Origin: Acidobacteriota bacterium
GTDB taxonomy: Bacteria > Acidobacteriota > Blastocatellia > RBC074
DNA: 64,000 bases
Assembly: GCA_018268995.1 (NCBI GenBank)
Contig: JAFDVL010000005.1
Coordinates: 80,417 to 144,416, forward strand
Direction: 5' to 3'
Shown here one piece after another: positions 1 to 10,112 of this stretch. The notes under the pieces were generated by a model. That model did not search any database. It saw nothing but the letters and a program-made list of their open reading frames with translations, and was not told where the DNA came from. The position numbers were made by a program, and so were the translations under genes. The stretch's first letter is position 1. Each line of letters starts with the position of its first letter.

Positions 1-813
1 CCTGGCATCTTTGACATGAAAGCGGGCATAGCCACCGTGCTTCACGCAATCGAAGCAATCGGAGCGCTCAATCTAAAAACGAAACACCCGGTCACACTTT
101 TGCTTACCTGTGATGAAGAAATTGGCAGCAAAACTTCGCGGGCATTAGTCGAGCAGGAAGCGCGGCGGGCGGTGGCAGCCTTTGTACTGGAGCCGCCGAT
201 TCCTGGCGGCATTGTCAAAACGGGGCGAAAAGGCATTGGCGGTTTTACACTGAAAGTGGCAGGGCGGGCTGCACATGCCGGACTTGATCCGAGTCAGGGC
301 GTTAATGCTATCGTTGAACTCTCGCATCAGGTTTTGCGATTGGCGCAACTCAATGATTTTGAGCGAGGCATTACCGTGAACGTTGGTGTCACACAGGGAG
401 GGACAACCTCTAATGTGGTTCCAGCAGAAGCAAGCGCGAAGATAGATTTTCGGTTTTGGACAATGGAAGACGGGCTGCGGCTTGAAGAAACCATTCGCAA
501 CCTACAACCAACGCTAGACGGAGCAAGACTGGAATTACTAGGCGGCATTAATCGTCCACCAATGGAGCGCTCTGATAAAAATCTGGCCTTATATGAGCTG
601 GCCAAAAACTGCGCGGCAGAGCTTGGTTTTGAATTAGGAGAAGGACAGGTTGGCGGCGGCTCAGATGGAAATTTTATCGCGGCGCTGGGCGTTCCGACGC
701 TTGATGGCTTAGGCGTAGATGGGGCGGGCGCACACGCGGAACACGAACACATCATCTTAGCGGATATTCCCCGCCGCGCTGCCCTGCTGACGAAACTAAT
801 AGCCGAGGCCTAG
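1..813 (+). CDS. M20-family metallopeptidase (glutamate carboxypeptidase-like), 5' truncated
   Basis: The reading frame is open from the first base (PGIFDMKAG...), so the true start and the first metal-binding His lie before the window. M20 landmarks are in order: the metal-bridging Asp in FDMKAG, the catalytic/metal Glu pair in TCDEEIGS, a further metal Glu in LEPP, a dimerisation-type lid domain around [13 protein letters not shown], and the last metal His in GAHAEHEH near the C-terminus. The arrangement resembles carboxypeptidase G2-type zinc peptidases that remove C-terminal glutamate or related acyl-amino acids. The exact substrate cannot be read. It ends 60 bases before the HD gene on the same strand. 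Confidence 0.85.
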   Translation, partial: PGIFDMKAGIATVLHAIEAIGALNLKTKHPVTLLLTCDEEIGSKTSRALVEQEARRAVAAFVLEPPIPGGIVKTGRKGIGGFTLKVAGRAAHAGLDPSQGVNAIVELSHQVLRLAQLNDFERGITVNVGVTQGGTTSNVVPAEASAKIDFRFWTMEDGLRLEETIRNLQPTLDGARLELLGGINRPPMERSDKNLALYELAKNCAAELGFELGEGQVGGGSDGNFIAALGVPTLDGLGVDGAGAHAEHEHIILADIPRRAALLTKLIAEA

Positions 814-873
814 GAAAATCGAGATTTTTCAGATTTTCCCAGACTTCCTCAATCTTCCCCCAACTAGAAGATT

Positions 874-2142
874 ATGGAACGCATTTACCGCGACCCGGTT
901 CACAACATCATCACGCTTTCTGACCATCGCCCGGATGATGCGTTACTCATCAAGCTCATAGATACGCGCGAATTCCAGCGATTGCGTCACATTCGCCAAC
1001 TTGGGCTGGCACATTATACATATCAGGGCGCGGAGCATTCACGCTTTACGCATAGCCTGGGCGTGATGCATTTGATGACGCGAGTGATGAACCGCTTCAG
1101 AGAAAAGCACCTGATCAGCGCCGAAGCACGGATCGTGGCACGCGCCGCAGCAATGCTCCACGATTTAGGCCACTGGCCGTTTTCGCACGTGATGGAAAAA
1201 GTGCTGCACCAAAATCACGAGCGCTGGACGGTAAGAATCATTGCAGATCCAAACACACAGGTACATAAACTACTCGCTGAATTTGAAACGTCTCTGCCGG
1301 AAAAAATCGTGGCAGCCATCGAAAACAAATATCGCCCCGCCTTTGTCTGCCAGCTTGTTTCTTCGCAACTTGATGTAGATCGTTTTGATTACCTGCTGCG
1401 CGACAGCTTGATGACGGGGGCGCAATATGGAAACTACGATTTGGAATGGCTGATTCAATCGCTGGAAGTGGATTTGGAAAATGATCGCGTCTACCTGGCT
1501 GCGAATGGTTTGTATGCTGCCGAAGAGTATTTACGAGCACGCTATTACATGTTCCGGCAGGTGTATTTTCATCGCACCTTGCGTTCAGCCGAAACCGTGT
1601 TGCAATGCATTATGCGGCGCGCCGTCGAAGTTGCCAGGGCTGGGAAAATTGGGTTTCTATTGGATGGTTCTGTGATGCAGTGTGTGTTAACAGGACAACA
1701 GTTGTTGGTGGAAGACTATCTGCGCTTTGACGATCACGATGTCATGTTCCACATCAAAGAATGGTCGCGTGATTCAGACTCAATTTTGAAAGACCTTTCC
1801 AGTCGCTTCGTTGAGCGTCGTCTTTTCAAAGCACGAGACATTGAATTGCCTGAACCTGAACGCATTGCATTAATTGCTGAAGCCAAAAGGCGAATCGCCG
1901 ACCTCGGCTTTGATCCTCAATACTATTTAATCGAAGACCGCGCAGCAGACGTACCGTATTACAGCTATTATCGTCCTGACGGCAAAGCGCGCCTCTACAT
2001 CGAACGACGCGGCACACGTGAGCTTTGCGACATTGCTGATATTTCCGAAGTCGTGCGCCTGATGGGCAGATATGAAATCCACCGCATTTGTTATCCGGCA
2101 GAAGCCAGCCACGTCATAGAAGAGTTGTGGAAAAACCAGTGA
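874..2142 (+). CDS. HD-domain phosphohydrolase (COG1078-like, dGTPase-related)
   Basis: A 422-residue protein beginning [13 protein letters not shown], a signature opening of the COG1078 HD hydrolase family. The HD metal site is visible as the His of SRFTHSLGV (about residue 60), the paired His-Asp in [13 protein letters not shown] (about 96-97), and a downstream Asp in [14 protein letters not shown]. Relatives are dNTP triphosphohydrolases or nucleotide phosphohydrolases; the substrate here is unknown. Its stop codon overlaps the GTG proposed as the start of the next gene, suggesting translational coupling. Confidence 0.85.
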   Translation: MERIYRDPVHNIITLSDHRPDDALLIKLIDTREFQRLRHIRQLGLAHYTYQGAEHSRFTHSLGVMHLMTRVMNRFREKHLISAEARIVARAAAMLHDLGHWPFSHVMEKVLHQNHERWTVRIIADPNTQVHKLLAEFETSLPEKIVAAIENKYRPAFVCQLVSSQLDVDRFDYLLRDSLMTGAQYGNYDLEWLIQSLEVDLENDRVYLAANGLYAAEEYLRARYYMFRQVYFHRTLRSAETVLQCIMRRAVEVARAGKIGFLLDGSVMQCVLTGQQLLVEDYLRFDDHDVMFHIKEWSRDSDSILKDLSSRFVERRLFKARDIELPEPERIALIAEAKRRIADLGFDPQYYLIEDRAADVPYYSYYRPDGKARLYIERRGTRELCDIADISEVVRLMGRYEIHRICYPAEASHVIEELWKNQ

Positions 2143-3056
2143 AAGTAAAAGGCAAATATCAAAAGGCCAAGAGCCAAAGATGTGGACTTGCTTTCTTCAG
2201 ATTTAGAAAGAATATTTTCCATGATCTTCTGCCTTTTGCCTTCATTTTTAGTCTGTTGTTTTTCACCGATTCTTTTGCCCAACCACGAATTGCCATCCTT
2301 AATTTTCAAGGGGACACGACAGCATCAGATTACATTCAAAAACTCGCGAGCCAATCAGAATTCGCTGTTGTTGATTCACAGCAACTACACCTTGCACTGA
2401 AAGGCGCGGGGTACAACGGCAGTTTGAATATGACGTTGGACGAAGCTCGTGGTTTGGGTTTGAGTATTGGCTGTGACTATTACTTCATCGGCATGGCCAA
2501 AACATTACGCCGTTTGGCTGGTGGGGAAGAATATTACTTCGACGTGCTGTTGGCGGCTTTTCTCGTAGAAACACGGAGCGGAAAGTTGCTACGGTTTTCT
2601 TTCGAGAAAACCCAGGTCGCACAAGAAAGTCTGGCCCGGCTACAACTCGCCAAATTAGCGGAAACGATTTGGCGGCAATCCACAGATGCCATAAAATCGG
2701 CGACGGAGCAAAATTTAGCTCAATCATCACAGGCAGAGGTTTACGATTTATCCACAGACGAAACGTCGAAGCTGAATATCAAACCGCCACAGTTTTATCG
2801 GCGACTGAAACCTTCCTATACTGAAATGGCTGATTTCGCTGGCGTCACAGCTACGATTGAACTCAACGCTCTTTTTCAGTCTGACGGAAGTATTGGGAAA
2901 ATCGAAGTGATTCGCTGGGGCGGGTTTGGGTTGGATGAGTCAGCCATTGCGACAGTAAAGCAATTGCGATTTGAACCAGCCAAACTAAATGGTCGCTCCG
3001 TCAATGTCAGTGCGGTCGTGCAATACAATTTTCGCAAAGAGGAGAAGGCAAAATGA
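2139..3056 (+). CDS. TonB C-terminal-domain protein with CsgG/FlgO-like N-terminal region
   Basis: No in-frame ATG exists before the mature domain. The best start is GTG 2139, which overlaps the TGA of the upstream gene. A hydrophobic signal segment ([19 protein letters not shown]) is followed by [11 protein letters not shown], a fold start reminiscent of CsgG/FlgO-type periplasmic proteins, with [14 protein letters not shown]. The last 90 residues are a TonB-C domain: [31 protein letters not shown], then [21 protein letters not shown]. Acidobacteria often use such non-canonical TonB-C proteins in the envelope. The stop overlaps the ATG of the next gene (ATGA). The N-terminal assignment is tentative; the TonB-C domain is clear. 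Confidence 0.75.
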   Translation: MKVKGKYQKAKSQRCGLAFFRFRKNIFHDLLPFAFIFSLLFFTDSFAQPRIAILNFQGDTTASDYIQKLASQSEFAVVDSQQLHLALKGAGYNGSLNMTLDEARGLGLSIGCDYYFIGMAKTLRRLAGGEEYYFDVLLAAFLVETRSGKLLRFSFEKTQVAQESLARLQLAKLAETIWRQSTDAIKSATEQNLAQSSQAEVYDLSTDETSKLNIKPPQFYRRLKPSYTEMADFAGVTATIELNALFQSDGSIGKIEVIRWGGFGLDESAIATVKQLRFEPAKLNGRSVNVSAVVQYNFRKEEKAK

Positions 3057-4027
3057 AGTTTTCTGCCCGGTTTATCTTTAACTCGGCTTTCTTGATTTTG
3101 ATTACTTGCAGTGTCCAGGCGCAATGGCAAACTGTGCGCCAGGACGACACGAGATGCGACGCCAAAGGAACACGCTGCGATTTGAACGCCGTGTTTTTTG
3201 CGGACAAGGAAAATGGCTGGATTGTTGGAGATCGCGGCATTGTGCGCGCTACACAAAACGAAGGCGAACGCTGGGCATCTCAGGATGCAGGCGTCAAAAC
3301 CGCGCTGAGTGACGTGGCGTTTGTTAACAAGAAGGAAGGCTTTCTGATCGCGAGCGGCGCGCGCATTTACCGTACTTCTGATAGCGGCAATAACTGGGCG
3401 TTGATTTATCAGATTATTGCTGCCAAAAACGCCGCCAAACAGGAATTACCTGAGCTTTACAGTCTCGCTTTTCCCAATAAGAAAAAAGGCTGGGTGGTCG
3501 GCACAGAAGGTCGTATTTTTCACACCGAAGATGGCGGGCAATCCTGGGCGCAACAGGAAAGCGGCACCAAAGAAGAGCTAGTGCATGTTCGCTTCGTCAA
3601 TGACAAACAGGGCTGGGTGGTCGGCGGAAAAGGAACCATCCTTTTCACCGAAGATTCAGGGCGTACCTGGGCAACGCAAAAAAGCGGATCGAAAGCACAT
3701 CTCTATCACATTGATGCGTACAGCAAAAAAGAGGCGGTCATCGTTGGCGACAACGGCCTGGTGCTGAGGACAGAGAATGCGGGTCTGACTTGGGAGCAAA
3801 TTAAAATTGAGACGAAACAAACGTTGCTCAGCGTCGCATTCGTGAATGATGACCTCGGTTTTATCATAGGATGGAGAGGAACCATTTTACGCACAGGCGA
3901 TGGCGGCAAATCCTGGCTGATGCAGGAATCTGGAACCAAACAAAATCTGTATGGTCTCTTTGCCAAGAAAAAAGCCATTTGGGCGGTCGGCGGAGATGGA
4001 TTGATTTTGCGTTACCAGGATAAATAG
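3053..4027 (+). CDS. Secreted Ycf48/BNR-repeat beta-propeller protein
   Basis: A 324-residue protein with a signal peptide (FNSAFLILITCSVQAQ). It has six or seven repeats built on the pattern GWxVGxxGxIxxTxDxGxxW, for example GWVVGTEGRIFHTEDGGQSW and GWVVGGKGTILFTEDSGRTW. This is the photosystem-II assembly factor Ycf48/BNR-like repeat, used in non-photosynthetic bacteria as a secreted scaffold of unknown ligand. It is coupled to the TonB-C gene by a 4-nt ATGA overlap, so the two are probably made together for one envelope function. Confidence 0.82.
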   Translation: MKFSARFIFNSAFLILITCSVQAQWQTVRQDDTRCDAKGTRCDLNAVFFADKENGWIVGDRGIVRATQNEGERWASQDAGVKTALSDVAFVNKKEGFLIASGARIYRTSDSGNNWALIYQIIAAKNAAKQELPELYSLAFPNKKKGWVVGTEGRIFHTEDGGQSWAQQESGTKEELVHVRFVNDKQGWVVGGKGTILFTEDSGRTWATQKSGSKAHLYHIDAYSKKEAVIVGDNGLVLRTENAGLTWEQIKIETKQTLLSVAFVNDDLGFIIGWRGTILRTGDGGKSWLMQESGTKQNLYGLFAKKKAIWAVGGDGLILRYQDK

Positions 4028-4164
4028 ACTTGGGGTATATCCTGGGGGCACAGGCAGAACAACTTTCGCACCATGCATCGTGTAAAGACAAAGAGACGCG
4101 CTGACAAAGAGTCGAGCACGCGTGGGCGCTTCAGTGCTGAACGTCTGCACTTCCAGGATTATCT

Positions 4165-5523
4165 ATGACCACCATCTTCACTGCTCGCTGGGTTCTTCCG
4201 ATCACGACTCCGCCAATCGTGCATGGCGCGGTGGCAGTAAAAGCAGATGAAATTCTGGCCATCGGTTCGCAGGAAGAAATTCGCGCGCAATACCCTGAAG
4301 CTCAAATCCGAGATTTTGGCGAAGCGGCGATCTTGCCCGGCCTTGTCAATGTCCACAGTCATCTGGAACTCACAGCCTTTCGCGGACGCCTCGAAGAACC
4401 ACAATTCCAACGCTGGATCGCCAGTCTGGTCCAGCTCAAATCCGAAAAGTTAACCGACGATGATTTGTTGACAAGCGCGCGTCTGGGCTGCCTTGAATCC
4501 ATTCGCGCTGGCATTACAACCGTGGGAGATACGGCAGATGCCACAGCGACGCTGCAAGCCTTAATTGAAAGTGGCCTGCGCGGGATCGTGTTTCAAGAGT
4601 GTTTCAGCCCACGCCTTGAACAGGCGGAGCAAAGCGTACAAGCGATTGAGAAAAAACTTTGTGACCTGCGCGAGTATGTTTTTACGATGGGCGCTGAAAA
4701 ACGCCTCAGGCTAGGGGTTTCGCCGCATGCGCCTTATTCCGTTTCAAGCCGACTGTATGAAAAGGTTGCTGAGCTGAGTTTCGAGATGACGCTCGACATA
4801 GCAATTCACGCAGCAGAATCACAAGACGAATTGAGTTTATTACGTTCTGGCACGGGCGCATTTGCCGAATCGTTACAGCGGCGCGGCATTGAATTCCCAG
4901 CTCCTGGCTGTTCGACGGTTGAGTATTTCCAGCAACTTGGCGTCCTGGACGCAGCCCCCCTGTTGATTCATTGCGTAACAGTTAATGAGGCCGACATTTT
5001 GCTGATGAAGGAATACAACATTCGTGTCGCGCACTGCCCCAAATCCAATGCCAAATTCGGGCACGGCATTGCACCGCTGATCACAATGCTGGGAGCAGGC
5101 ATTGATGCCGGATTAGGGACGGATAGCGTAGCGAGTAATAACACTTGTGACTTAATCGAAGAAGCGCGCTTTTGTGCCCTGCTACATCGAGCAGCTCAGG
5201 GAGATGCCAGCCTGCTCGATCCAAACGCCATGCTGAAAATGATCACAATTGACGGCGCTCGCGTCCTGAATCTGGATGATAAAATCGGCTCACTTGAAGT
5301 GGGGAAACAGGCAGATCTAATCGCGATTGATTTGACGCGTACACACAATACGCCGCATTACGACCCAGCCGCAGCGATCCTTTTTAGCTGTTCAGGACAG
5401 GACGTGGTTTTGACGATGGTGGCGGGACAGATTTTATATGAGGATGGGATTGTGAATTCGCTGGCTGAAAGTGAAATCGTGTATACAATGCGCACGCTTC
5501 AGGAAAAGCTGACGAATCACTAA
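4165..5523 (+). CDS. Amidohydrolase, ATZ/TRZ (MTA/SAH deaminase-like) family
   Basis: A 452-residue metal-dependent hydrolase. Metal ligands follow the family order: HSHLE (about residues 64-68, replacing HxH), SPHAPYSVS, the His of AIHAAES, LIHC, and the Asp of GLGTDSVASNN. HCPKSNAKFGHGIAP matches the deaminase substrate loop. The family includes 5'-methylthioadenosine/S-adenosylhomocysteine deaminases, guanine deaminase and aminodeoxyfutalosine deaminase. I cannot choose among these without a phylogeny. It is a lone rightward gene facing the convergent MFS gene. Confidence 0.85.
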   Translation: MTTIFTARWVLPITTPPIVHGAVAVKADEILAIGSQEEIRAQYPEAQIRDFGEAAILPGLVNVHSHLELTAFRGRLEEPQFQRWIASLVQLKSEKLTDDDLLTSARLGCLESIRAGITTVGDTADATATLQALIESGLRGIVFQECFSPRLEQAEQSVQAIEKKLCDLREYVFTMGAEKRLRLGVSPHAPYSVSSRLYEKVAELSFEMTLDIAIHAAESQDELSLLRSGTGAFAESLQRRGIEFPAPGCSTVEYFQQLGVLDAAPLLIHCVTVNEADILLMKEYNIRVAHCPKSNAKFGHGIAPLITMLGAGIDAGLGTDSVASNNTCDLIEEARFCALLHRAAQGDASLLDPNAMLKMITIDGARVLNLDDKIGSLEVGKQADLIAIDLTRTHNTPHYDPAAAILFSCSGQDVVLTMVAGQILYEDGIVNSLAESEIVYTMRTLQEKLTNH

Positions 5524-5531
5524 ATTGAAAT

Positions 5532-5557
5532 GAGGAGCAACAAGATTGCTACTCCTC
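5532..5557. terminator. Imperfect hairpin between convergent genes
   Basis: The arms GAGGAGCAA (5532-5540) and TTGCTACTCCTC (5546-5557) pair with a three-base bulge in the gap between the amidohydrolase and the convergent MFS gene. A T-rich stretch follows on the plus strand. It is a plausible bidirectional terminator. Confidence 0.45.
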
Positions 5558-5574
5558 CAATTATTTCTTTGAAT

Positions 5575-6873
5575 TCACAGTTTCGCGGGTTCCATCTTGG
5601 GCACGAGAAAATGAATTGCCACCCACGCCAGCACATAAGTCACGCCTGCAACAATAAACATTGGCAAATAATAGCTGGGGTTTTGATCTAACACTTTTCC
5701 GGCATACAGCGGCAACATGATGCCGCCCAACGCTCCCGCACAGCTGCCAATCCCGACAACTGAACCAACCGCTCTCCGCGGAAACAAGTCTGCTGTTAAG
5801 GTAAATAAATTTGCCGACCAGCCTTGATGCGCGCCCGCAGCAATGCCAATCATAATGACAGCCGTCCAGACGCTGCTAGTGAAATGCGCAATCGTGACCA
5901 GCGGCATGACAATTGCAAACAGGAACAGGGCCGTCTTACGCGATTTATTCACCGTCCAGCCGCGTTTGATCAAGGCAGAAGACAAGTAACCACCACCCAC
6001 GGAACCCACATCAGCAATGAGGTAAACAACGGTTAGGTACGGAATCAATGCTGTTCCTTTGATACCGAAATTTTTGTTGAGGAATTTTGGCAACCAAAAT
6101 AAGTAAAACCACCACACCGGATCAGTCATCATTTTGCCGACAGCAAACGCCCAGGTCTGACGATATCCGAGCAGCGATAGCCACGGCGTCTTTTTCTCTA
6201 CCGTCTCGACTTCGCCATCACGAATAAACTCTAACTCTTCACTGGCCAGACGCGGATGTTCTTCTGGATGCTTATAGAGTGCCCACCAGAAAATCAGCCA
6301 CAGAAAACCGACTGCCCCGGTAAAAATAAACGCGCTTTGCCAGCCAAAATGCTCCGACAACACCAGCGCCGTGGCAGGCGCAATAATCGCGCCCACATTG
6401 GTCCCGGCATTAAATATTCCGGTCGCCAGCGCGCGTTCTTTTTTGGGAAACCATTCAGCAACCGTTTTCACCGAGGCGGGAAAATTTGCAGCTTCGCCGA
6501 TGCCGAGAAAAAAGCGGGCGACACCAAAACCAAAGGCGCTCGCAGCCAACGCGTGTCCCATGCCAGCGATTGACCACATGATTAAGGCTATCGCAAAACC
6601 CAGCTTCACACCGATCTTGTCAATCACACCGCCCCACACTAAAAACATAATGGCATAGGCAATCTGAAAGGAAATCACGATGTTGCTATATTCCGACTCA
6701 CTCCAGCCAATCTTGGTTTGCAGTTCCGGCGCAAGCGTACCCAGCACTTGCCGATCTATGTAATTTACAACGGTGGCAAAAAATAAGAGTCCACAAATCC
6801 ACCAACGTAGATGTTTGATTTTGCTGACAGATTCAGCAGCAGCTTTGACAGAGCTAGCAACGTTTTGACTCAT
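5575..6873 (-). CDS. MFS transporter, anion:cation symporter (hexuronate/sugar-acid) type
   Basis: A 432-residue protein with about 12 hydrophobic segments. The opening RWWICGLLFFATVVNYIDRQVLGTLAPELQ and the loop GIGEAANFPASVKTVAEWFPKKERALATGIFNAGTN are hallmarks of the ACS subfamily (ExuT, GudP and related sugar-acid carriers). Start ATG 6873 is preceded on the minus strand by GGAG at a suitable distance. The substrate is probably a hexuronate or aldonate, by family only. No catabolic genes for such sugars are adjacent. Confidence 0.85.
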   Translation of the reverse strand: MSQNVASSVKAAAESVSKIKHLRWWICGLLFFATVVNYIDRQVLGTLAPELQTKIGWSESEYSNIVISFQIAYAIMFLVWGGVIDKIGVKLGFAIALIMWSIAGMGHALAASAFGFGVARFFLGIGEAANFPASVKTVAEWFPKKERALATGIFNAGTNVGAIIAPATALVLSEHFGWQSAFIFTGAVGFLWLIFWWALYKHPEEHPRLASEELEFIRDGEVETVEKKTPWLSLLGYRQTWAFAVGKMMTDPVWWFYLFWLPKFLNKNFGIKGTALIPYLTVVYLIADVGSVGGGYLSSALIKRGWTVNKSRKTALFLFAIVMPLVTIAHFTSSVWTAVIMIGIAAGAHQGWSANLFTLTADLFPRRAVGSVVGIGSCAGALGGIMLPLYAGKVLDQNPSYYLPMFIVAGVTYVLAWVAIHFLVPKMEPAKL

Positions 6874-7038
6874 TTTGGTCTCCGGTGAGAGTAGTTTCGT
6901 TTCGAGAATTGATTAGCGGTAGCGCCAACGAATGCGCGCTCAGCATAATATGCGAATGCAGGTTGGTCAAACTGGATGGCAGGATTGACAGGGAAACAAT
7001 CTTTCCAATTGTAGTGGTAGCCTAACCACGGGAGATGT

Positions 7039-7112
7039 GGCAGAAGCCCGATTGTGAAAGAGGGCGTCTTGCGCACTGTCTCTGCGTCCTCCTTCACAGT
7101 CGGGCTTCTGCC
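7039..7112. repeat. Imperfect inverted repeat, about 24-nt arms
   Basis: The arms at 7039-7062 and 7089-7112 are reverse complements apart from two mismatches (GGCAGAAGCCCGATTGTGAA against GGCAGAAGCCCGACTGTGAA), around a 26-nt loop. It lies in the non-coding gap between the barrel gene and the MFS gene. It may be a REP-like or miniature mobile element, or a strong terminator for the minus strand. No gene is credible in 6874-7133. Confidence 0.6.
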
Positions 7113-7133
7113 ATCTTCTGGCTGAGCAAACAC

Positions 7134-8324
7134 CTAAAACAACTTCGGTACGCCAACAAACATCCGGCGACCTTCGCCGCCGCCAAGGCCAACATACACC
7201 TTGAAATACACGCGATCCCCGGAAAACACTGTGAACCCAACGCCGTAACTATGCCGCAAGCGAGCTGAACCTAAATCGCCAAGCCTCGGCGCAACTTTGC
7301 CCGTGTCGTAGAACACCATGATGCCGTAGCCGTTCTTAATGTTGATCTGATATTCGGTCTGAAACACCATCAGGTTGCGATCACGAAAGCGATAATCGGC
7401 AAACCCACGCAACGCCGGATCATTGTTGATGTCAGATCCGCCGAGCGTTTCCTGATAGTAAAACGGCACCTGCTTCCCGCTGCCTGTACGTGAGGAAGAA
7501 AGGCGGAAGCGGAAATCCAAATAGCTATCCGGTTTGGAAATCTTGATGCGATTTTTCAAATCTGTCTCAAAACGACCAAATGAATTATTTCCGCCGCTGG
7601 TGTCCTGAAAGTAGCTGTAGCCGATTTTGTAATCCACGTTATAAGGTCTGCGATCAGGAAAATGCGGTTTCACAAACGCTTCGTAACGCATGAAATGCGG
7701 TTGCTTTGTCAGCCCCGGCGCGGTCGTTTCTGTAAATTTCTTTTCAATTGAAACGTCTTTCGTATCCAAATCTTTTGCCGCTTCGACGTGTGGCCAGAGG
7801 CTTTCGACTGCGCCGCCGATAGCTAGCCAGCTACTGACCGGATTGTGTACCTCAACGCCGAGTTTTGTGTCGCGGCGCGCAAAAAACACTTTGTCATCTT
7901 TCTTCGTATTCGGCCCTAGCCCAAAGTACGCCATCTTTGGCAAATCCCAGTGCTTGACGTAAGCCTTGATGGCGAAGCGGTCACGGGCCGAATTGTTTTC
8001 GCCCCATGCTTTATGCGTGAATTGAGCGTTCCCTTCGACCTGATAAAATTTCTGAAATGTCACTGCCCCCGAAAAGGTCACATTCCGCTGCCACGCATCC
8101 GAATTGAATTCGTTGTAATACGCCGCGCCCAGGCCAAATCCGCTGCCGGGCACAATGCTGGTGGGAGGCAACGGGCGCACGGGTTTATGCGTGAAAATTT
8201 CTCTGCCGCAATCTTCAAAATGGATTTTGCTTGGGCTTTTGCGGGCATTTTCACAGGGCGATTGCGCTGCGGCGTGCATCGTCACAACCAGCAGCATAAG
8301 CAAAGTAAAGCTTCGTAATTTCAT
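7134..8324 (-). CDS. D15/BamA-type outer-membrane beta-barrel protein
   Basis: A 396-residue protein with an N-terminal signal peptide (LLMLLVVTMHAAAQS). The C-terminal half has the surface-antigen D15 pattern: LRGFADYRFRDRNLMVFQTEYQ, then an FYDTGKV motif, alternating hydrophobic strands, and a terminal Phe as outer-membrane proteins require. No POTRA repeats are visible, so it is a bare barrel rather than BamA itself. Its start overlaps the stop of the upstream phosphoesterase gene by 4 nt, so the two are co-translated. Its role is unknown; an exit port for, or anchor of, the phosphoesterase is only a guess. Confidence 0.78.
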   Translation of the reverse strand: MKLRSFTLLMLLVVTMHAAAQSPCENARKSPSKIHFEDCGREIFTHKPVRPLPPTSIVPGSGFGLGAAYYNEFNSDAWQRNVTFSGAVTFQKFYQVEGNAQFTHKAWGENNSARDRFAIKAYVKHWDLPKMAYFGLGPNTKKDDKVFFARRDTKLGVEVHNPVSSWLAIGGAVESLWPHVEAAKDLDTKDVSIEKKFTETTAPGLTKQPHFMRYEAFVKPHFPDRRPYNVDYKIGYSYFQDTSGGNNSFGRFETDLKNRIKISKPDSYLDFRFRLSSSRTGSGKQVPFYYQETLGGSDINNDPALRGFADYRFRDRNLMVFQTEYQINIKNGYGIMVFYDTGKVAPRLGDLGSARLRHSYGVGFTVFSGDRVYFKVYVGLGGGEGRRMFVGVPKLF

Positions 8325-9805
8325 TGCTTGCCTCCTTTCGCAATAGCTTTTTTAACGCGCGGACGTGAAGCGGTTTTGTTGCCATTGGCCGCCGCTTGTA
8401 ACCGCTTGGCCAAATCCTGCAAATAGGCAGAAACGTCGTACTCGGTTTTGAAAGAGCGCAACGTTTTGCCGGATTGCAGTTCAAGGGGCAATGTATTTTC
8501 GACTGCCAGCCCCTGCATCAACATGGCTTTTTGGAAGTCGGACATTTGGTGAAAAGGCTTCGGCTTTGGCTTGCGTTTCGGCTCGGTTGGCGCAGCAAGT
8601 AAACCAAAACCATCCGCAACAGGTTTCGGCGCAGGCTTCGGGAATTTAATCGTGTCCGTGCGGGGCGCATCCAGAGTCAGGCATTGTTCCAGCGTATTCG
8701 CCAACCGATCCCGTTCGGTCAGCGCATTGGTCGAATAGCCTTTGGTGAAGAGTTTGCGCACGGTAGCAATCACCGAAGTATGATCGAAAACATTGCTGAT
8801 GATTGTCCCTTTTTTGATATATGGCGAAACCACGACCGCAGGCACGCGCACGCCTAGTCGCTCGAATTTAAAGCCGAACACATTGTTGACGCGGCCATCG
8901 GGACTGACGGTTGCAGGCGGAACGACGTGATCGTATAAGCCGCCGTGTTCGTCGTACACAATCACGAGCATCGTGCTTTCCCACACCGCTTTGTTTTTGC
9001 GGATCGCGTTGTACACATCGCTCAGAAAACGCTCGCCTTCGGCCATATCGTGATCAGGATGTTGATCGCTGGCGGCAAAGTCGGGATCGTTGTTGAATTT
9101 TGGTTCGACAACGCAATAGGTCGGCAGCTTGTTGTTTTTGCAATCGTCTGTGAAATTACGGAAGGAGCCAAAGAAACGGCCCTGATTGTTTTTCAGGTAC
9201 GTGATCGTTTGTGCGATGGTCGAATCCTGATAGTAAATCTTTGCGGTGACACGCGGCGATTCGCCATCAAGCAATTCGTAAATCGTTTTGTATTTGCCGC
9301 CCCAGTCTGGCGACATATCTACGCGACCAAGTGACGTGCTGAAATGTACAAACGCCCGATTGGGCAACGTCGGCCCCGGCACCGAGGCAAACCAGTTGTC
9401 GCAAACCGCATATTCTTTCGCCAGCGTCATCAGCACTGGGATGCGCGCTGGATCAAAGCATTTCATAATTCGGCGCGCTTTCTTCGGGTTATTTGTGTGG
9501 CGTTGGTAATTATTGACGAAGCCGGTCATCACTGCGTTTCCGGCATTTACAATCGTACGGTCATTAAAAATCTGTTCGGTCGTGTCAATAAAATCATGCC
9601 CCGGATCAGGCCACAAATCGCCCGCGTTTTGCGCGTTTTTGCTGACCTTGACCTGCGAACCATCAGGCGCAGGGTTGAATTCATTTCCGTTGAGTCCGTT
9701 GATCGGATAATCGGGGCTTTTCAGAAAACCGAAAAGGTGATCGAACGAACGGTTTTCCATCATCACCAAAACCAAATGTTTGATGTTATCAGTTGCTGAG
9801 GGCAT
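8321..9805 (-). CDS. Phosphoesterase (acid phosphatase / phospholipase C family)
   Basis: A 494-residue protein with the PF04185 signature near the N-terminus (IKHLVLVMMENRSFDHLFG), where the Glu-Asn is metal-binding. Further motifs are CDNWFASVPGPTLPNRAFVHFSTS, HPDHDMAEGERFLSDVYNAI and VIVYDEHGGLYDHVVPP, all typical of AcpA/phospholipase C enzymes that cleave phosphomonoesters or phosphodiesters. No cleavable signal is obvious at this start, unlike many relatives. The C-terminal 130 residues are Pro/Lys-rich and low in complexity. It is the first gene of a two-gene leftward operon. Confidence 0.85.
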   Translation of the reverse strand: MPSATDNIKHLVLVMMENRSFDHLFGFLKSPDYPINGLNGNEFNPAPDGSQVKVSKNAQNAGDLWPDPGHDFIDTTEQIFNDRTIVNAGNAVMTGFVNNYQRHTNNPKKARRIMKCFDPARIPVLMTLAKEYAVCDNWFASVPGPTLPNRAFVHFSTSLGRVDMSPDWGGKYKTIYELLDGESPRVTAKIYYQDSTIAQTITYLKNNQGRFFGSFRNFTDDCKNNKLPTYCVVEPKFNNDPDFAASDQHPDHDMAEGERFLSDVYNAIRKNKAVWESTMLVIVYDEHGGLYDHVVPPATVSPDGRVNNVFGFKFERLGVRVPAVVVSPYIKKGTIISNVFDHTSVIATVRKLFTKGYSTNALTERDRLANTLEQCLTLDAPRTDTIKFPKPAPKPVADGFGLLAAPTEPKRKPKPKPFHQMSDFQKAMLMQGLAVENTLPLELQSGKTLRSFKTEYDVSAYLQDLAKRLQAAANGNKTASRPRVKKAIAKGGKQ

Positions 9806-10112
9806 ACAAATTCCTCCGTGGTAGATGTGATTCTTGGCGACTTTAACTTCGGGGCAGAAGTTCCGAATGAGAGTTGAACAGATTCAGGCTGAGACTTGCG
9901 TCGTGTGTAGTCCCTCTCATTCCAGAGGTGCTTCAAGGTTAAAAATGTTTTTGGGGAGGGCTGAGGTATAACAAAAAAAAGTTTTAACCGCCACAAAATA
10001 ATGAAGCCGTCCCCGGTGGCAATTCGTCCGTAGCATTGTCAAAACCGACAGAATCGTAAATCATTGCCCTCTTCACGGAACGATCAATCTACATTTTCAG
10101 AGGAACACCATT
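9806..10112. other. Divergent intergenic region with a weak inverted repeat
   Basis: This gap separates the leftward phosphoesterase from the rightward oxidoreductase and must hold promoters for both. It contains an inverted repeat (TTCCGAATGAGAG at 9861-9873 against CTCTCATTCCAGA at 9914-9926, 11 of 13 pairs) and an A-rich run near 9970. I could not assign convincing -35/-10 boxes. Confidence 0.5.

Noticed and set aside
6870..7133. 87-codon minus-strand open frame between the MFS and barrel genes
   Set aside because: It runs through the inverted repeat at 7039-7112, has no ribosome site, and shows no recognisable domain.
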